Assembly (NCBI GenBank): GCA_002430605.1
Contig: DJBY01000029.1
Coordinates: forward strand, 9,500 to 16,828
Direction of reading: 5' to 3'
From: Opitutia bacterium UBA5964
Lineage (GTDB): Bacteria > Verrucomicrobiota > Verrucomicrobiia > Opitutales > Coraliomargaritaceae
DNA: 7,329 nucleotides
The position numbers and the translations under genes were made by a program. Numbering within the stretch: position 1 is the first letter of the stretch; each line of letters starts with the position of its first letter. The notes under the pieces are model-generated. The model searched no databases. It saw only the letters and a program-made list of their open reading frames with translations, and was not told the DNA's origin. Of this stretch, positions 7,307-7,329 are shown piece by piece.

Positions 7307-7329
7307 CTGCAAAAGAGGGCGAGTCGCCC
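7307..7329 (+). repeat. Diverged, incomplete third repeat cut by the window end
   Basis: CTGCAAAAGAG recalls the CCGCAATAGGAG start of the two full units, but several bases before the palindrome are missing. The core reads GGGCGAGTCGCCC with G at its centre, that is, the palindrome in inverted sense. The array probably continues beyond the window. Confidence 0.55.

Noticed and set aside
7217..7329. The terminal repeats as a CRISPR array
   Set aside because: The units are 42 bases with only three-base spacers and a palindromic core, so there are no unique spacers.

Overview
The window holds five protein genes, all on the + strand, followed by a tRNA gene and a cluster of palindromic repeats. 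It looks like ordinary bacterial chromosome with moderate GC content. No transposase, phage gene, CRISPR array or rRNA is visible. The organism cannot be fixed from sequence alone. The gene content (a biotin-free OadA-type subunit, a DUF695-like protein, a bacterial pentameric ion channel, an antiporter fused to an EIIA domain) and the short GC-rich intergenic palindromes would fit a marine Verrucomicrobiota of the Opitutae/Puniceicoccales kind. That is a low-confidence guess.

Layout. 1-175: upstream DNA with an 11-T tract. 176-1663: carboxyltransferase subunit of a biotin-dependent pyruvate/oxaloacetate enzyme, ending before any biotin-attachment domain and closed by a textbook terminator (1682-1709). 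1848-2285: small DUF695-like protein of unknown function, preceded by a hairpin. 2286-2583: no assignable gene, but an 80-codon open frame that may be a coding relic. 2584-3372: serine O-acetyltransferase (cysE) with all catalytic residues. 3487-5715: a three-part membrane protein made of a CPA-type Na+(K+)/H+ antiporter, an RCK/TrkA-like nucleotide-binding region and a PTS EIIA type-2 domain. 5783-6781: a pentameric ligand-gated ion channel of the GLIC/ELIC type. 6782-6996: non-coding DNA with two copies of a promoter-like element and a tRNA-like hairpin region. 6997-7078: tRNA-Leu(UAG) with its own terminator. 7118-7329: a long hairpin and at least two and a half copies of a 45-bp palindromic repeat running off the end.

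How the genes relate. oadA is a separate transcription unit in central carbon metabolism, and its biotin carrier must be encoded elsewhere. cysE starts cysteine synthesis and has no obvious functional link to its neighbours. The antiporter and the channel, 67 bp apart and co-directional, are the best candidates for a functional pair: one sets ion and proton gradients under nucleotide and perhaps phosphotransfer control, the other lets ions pass when a ligand or pH change is sensed. The most unusual content is this pair, the anion-receptor-like pore entrance of the channel, and the duplicated promoter/tRNA-like segment ahead of tRNA-Leu.
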